Source: Collodictyon triciliatum (taxonomy: Eukaryota; CRuMs). From it: a stretch of DNA of 23,477 bases. Below the pieces are notes generated by a model. The model worked only from the letters and a program-made list of their open reading frames with translations. It ran no database searches and was not told where the DNA came from. Every line of letters starts with the position of its first letter. The stretch's first letter is position 1. The stretch covers positions 1 to 23,477 of the forward strand of contig JBHJMP010000032.1 of NCBI GenBank assembly GCA_043381765.1, given 5' to 3'. The translations under genes were made by a program, and so were the position numbers. This document shows, piece after piece, positions 23,224 through 23,477 of the stretch.

Positions 23224-23477
23224 AGAACCGTCGTGACGTTTCCTCCTACACCAAGCCAGTTATTGTATTTGTTTTTAATGCAACTATTATTGCTATTCTT
23301 ATTGCTTCTCTTATTTCTGAAGAAGTGTGGATCAGTGAAGCTTTTTTTTGTTGTTTTTTTGTTTTTTTGTTTTTTTGTTTTTTTGTTTTTGTTTTTGTTT
23401 TTTTGTTTTTGTTTTTTTGTTTTTGTTTTTTTGTTTTTGTTTTTTTGTTTTTGTTTTTTTGTTTTTGTTTTTTTGTT
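23224..23477. other. Upstream region of SF3B1 ending in (TTTTTTG)n repeat
   Basis: The first ~115 nt are single-copy and should include the SF3B1 5' UTR and promoter, though no core promoter motif is clear. From about 23341 to the window end is a repeat of T5-7 and G units. Confidence 0.75.

Overview
This is intron-rich nuclear DNA from a eukaryote, most likely a free-living protist. Every multi-exon gene uses GT-AG introns, mostly about 45-260 nt long. Intergenic and intronic DNA is packed with A/T-rich microsatellites. The standard code fits, since TGA, TAG and TAA each end a gene. I cannot name the lineage from sequence alone; an amoeboid or rhizarian-type protist would fit.

Layout, left to right. 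(1) 120-538, minus strand: the first two coding exons of a coronin (actin-binding beta-propeller); the rest runs off the left edge. (2) 539-1689: divergent intergenic region made largely of simple repeats. (3) 1690-15075, plus strand: one very large gene. I assembled it from 55 exons that stay in frame throughout and give about 2445 residues. The order is signal peptide, kelch array, CUB-like domain, Cys-rich module, second kelch array, second CUB-like domain, EGF-like module, one transmembrane helix, pseudokinase 1, a spacer of about 300 residues with no recognised domain, and pseudokinase 2. (4) 15396-16505, plus: an intronless, GC-rich gene for a multi-pass membrane protein I do not recognise. 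(5) 16668-23223, minus: a complete splicing factor 3b subunit 1 (SF3B1/SF3b155) gene in 16 coding exons, about 1240 residues, interrupted only in intron 11 by a 100-N assembly gap. (6) 23224-23477: intergenic DNA ending in a T/G-rich repeat.

The unusual system is the receptor. It is a single-pass membrane protein whose extracellular part is a duplicated kelch/CUB/Cys-rich unit and whose cytoplasmic part carries two kinase-like domains. Both appear catalytically dead: HRD reads HGN in the first and FNA in the second, and DFG reads ISD and CFG. If the gene model is right, it would sense or bind something outside the cell and signal by scaffolding or allostery rather than by its own phosphotransfer. 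Its kelch exons are mostly one-blade, phase 1-1 modules, which suggests growth by exon duplication.

A caution: a near-identical copy of SF3B1 exon 2 sits directly beside the assembly gap. It is more likely a scaffolding error than a real duplicated exon.
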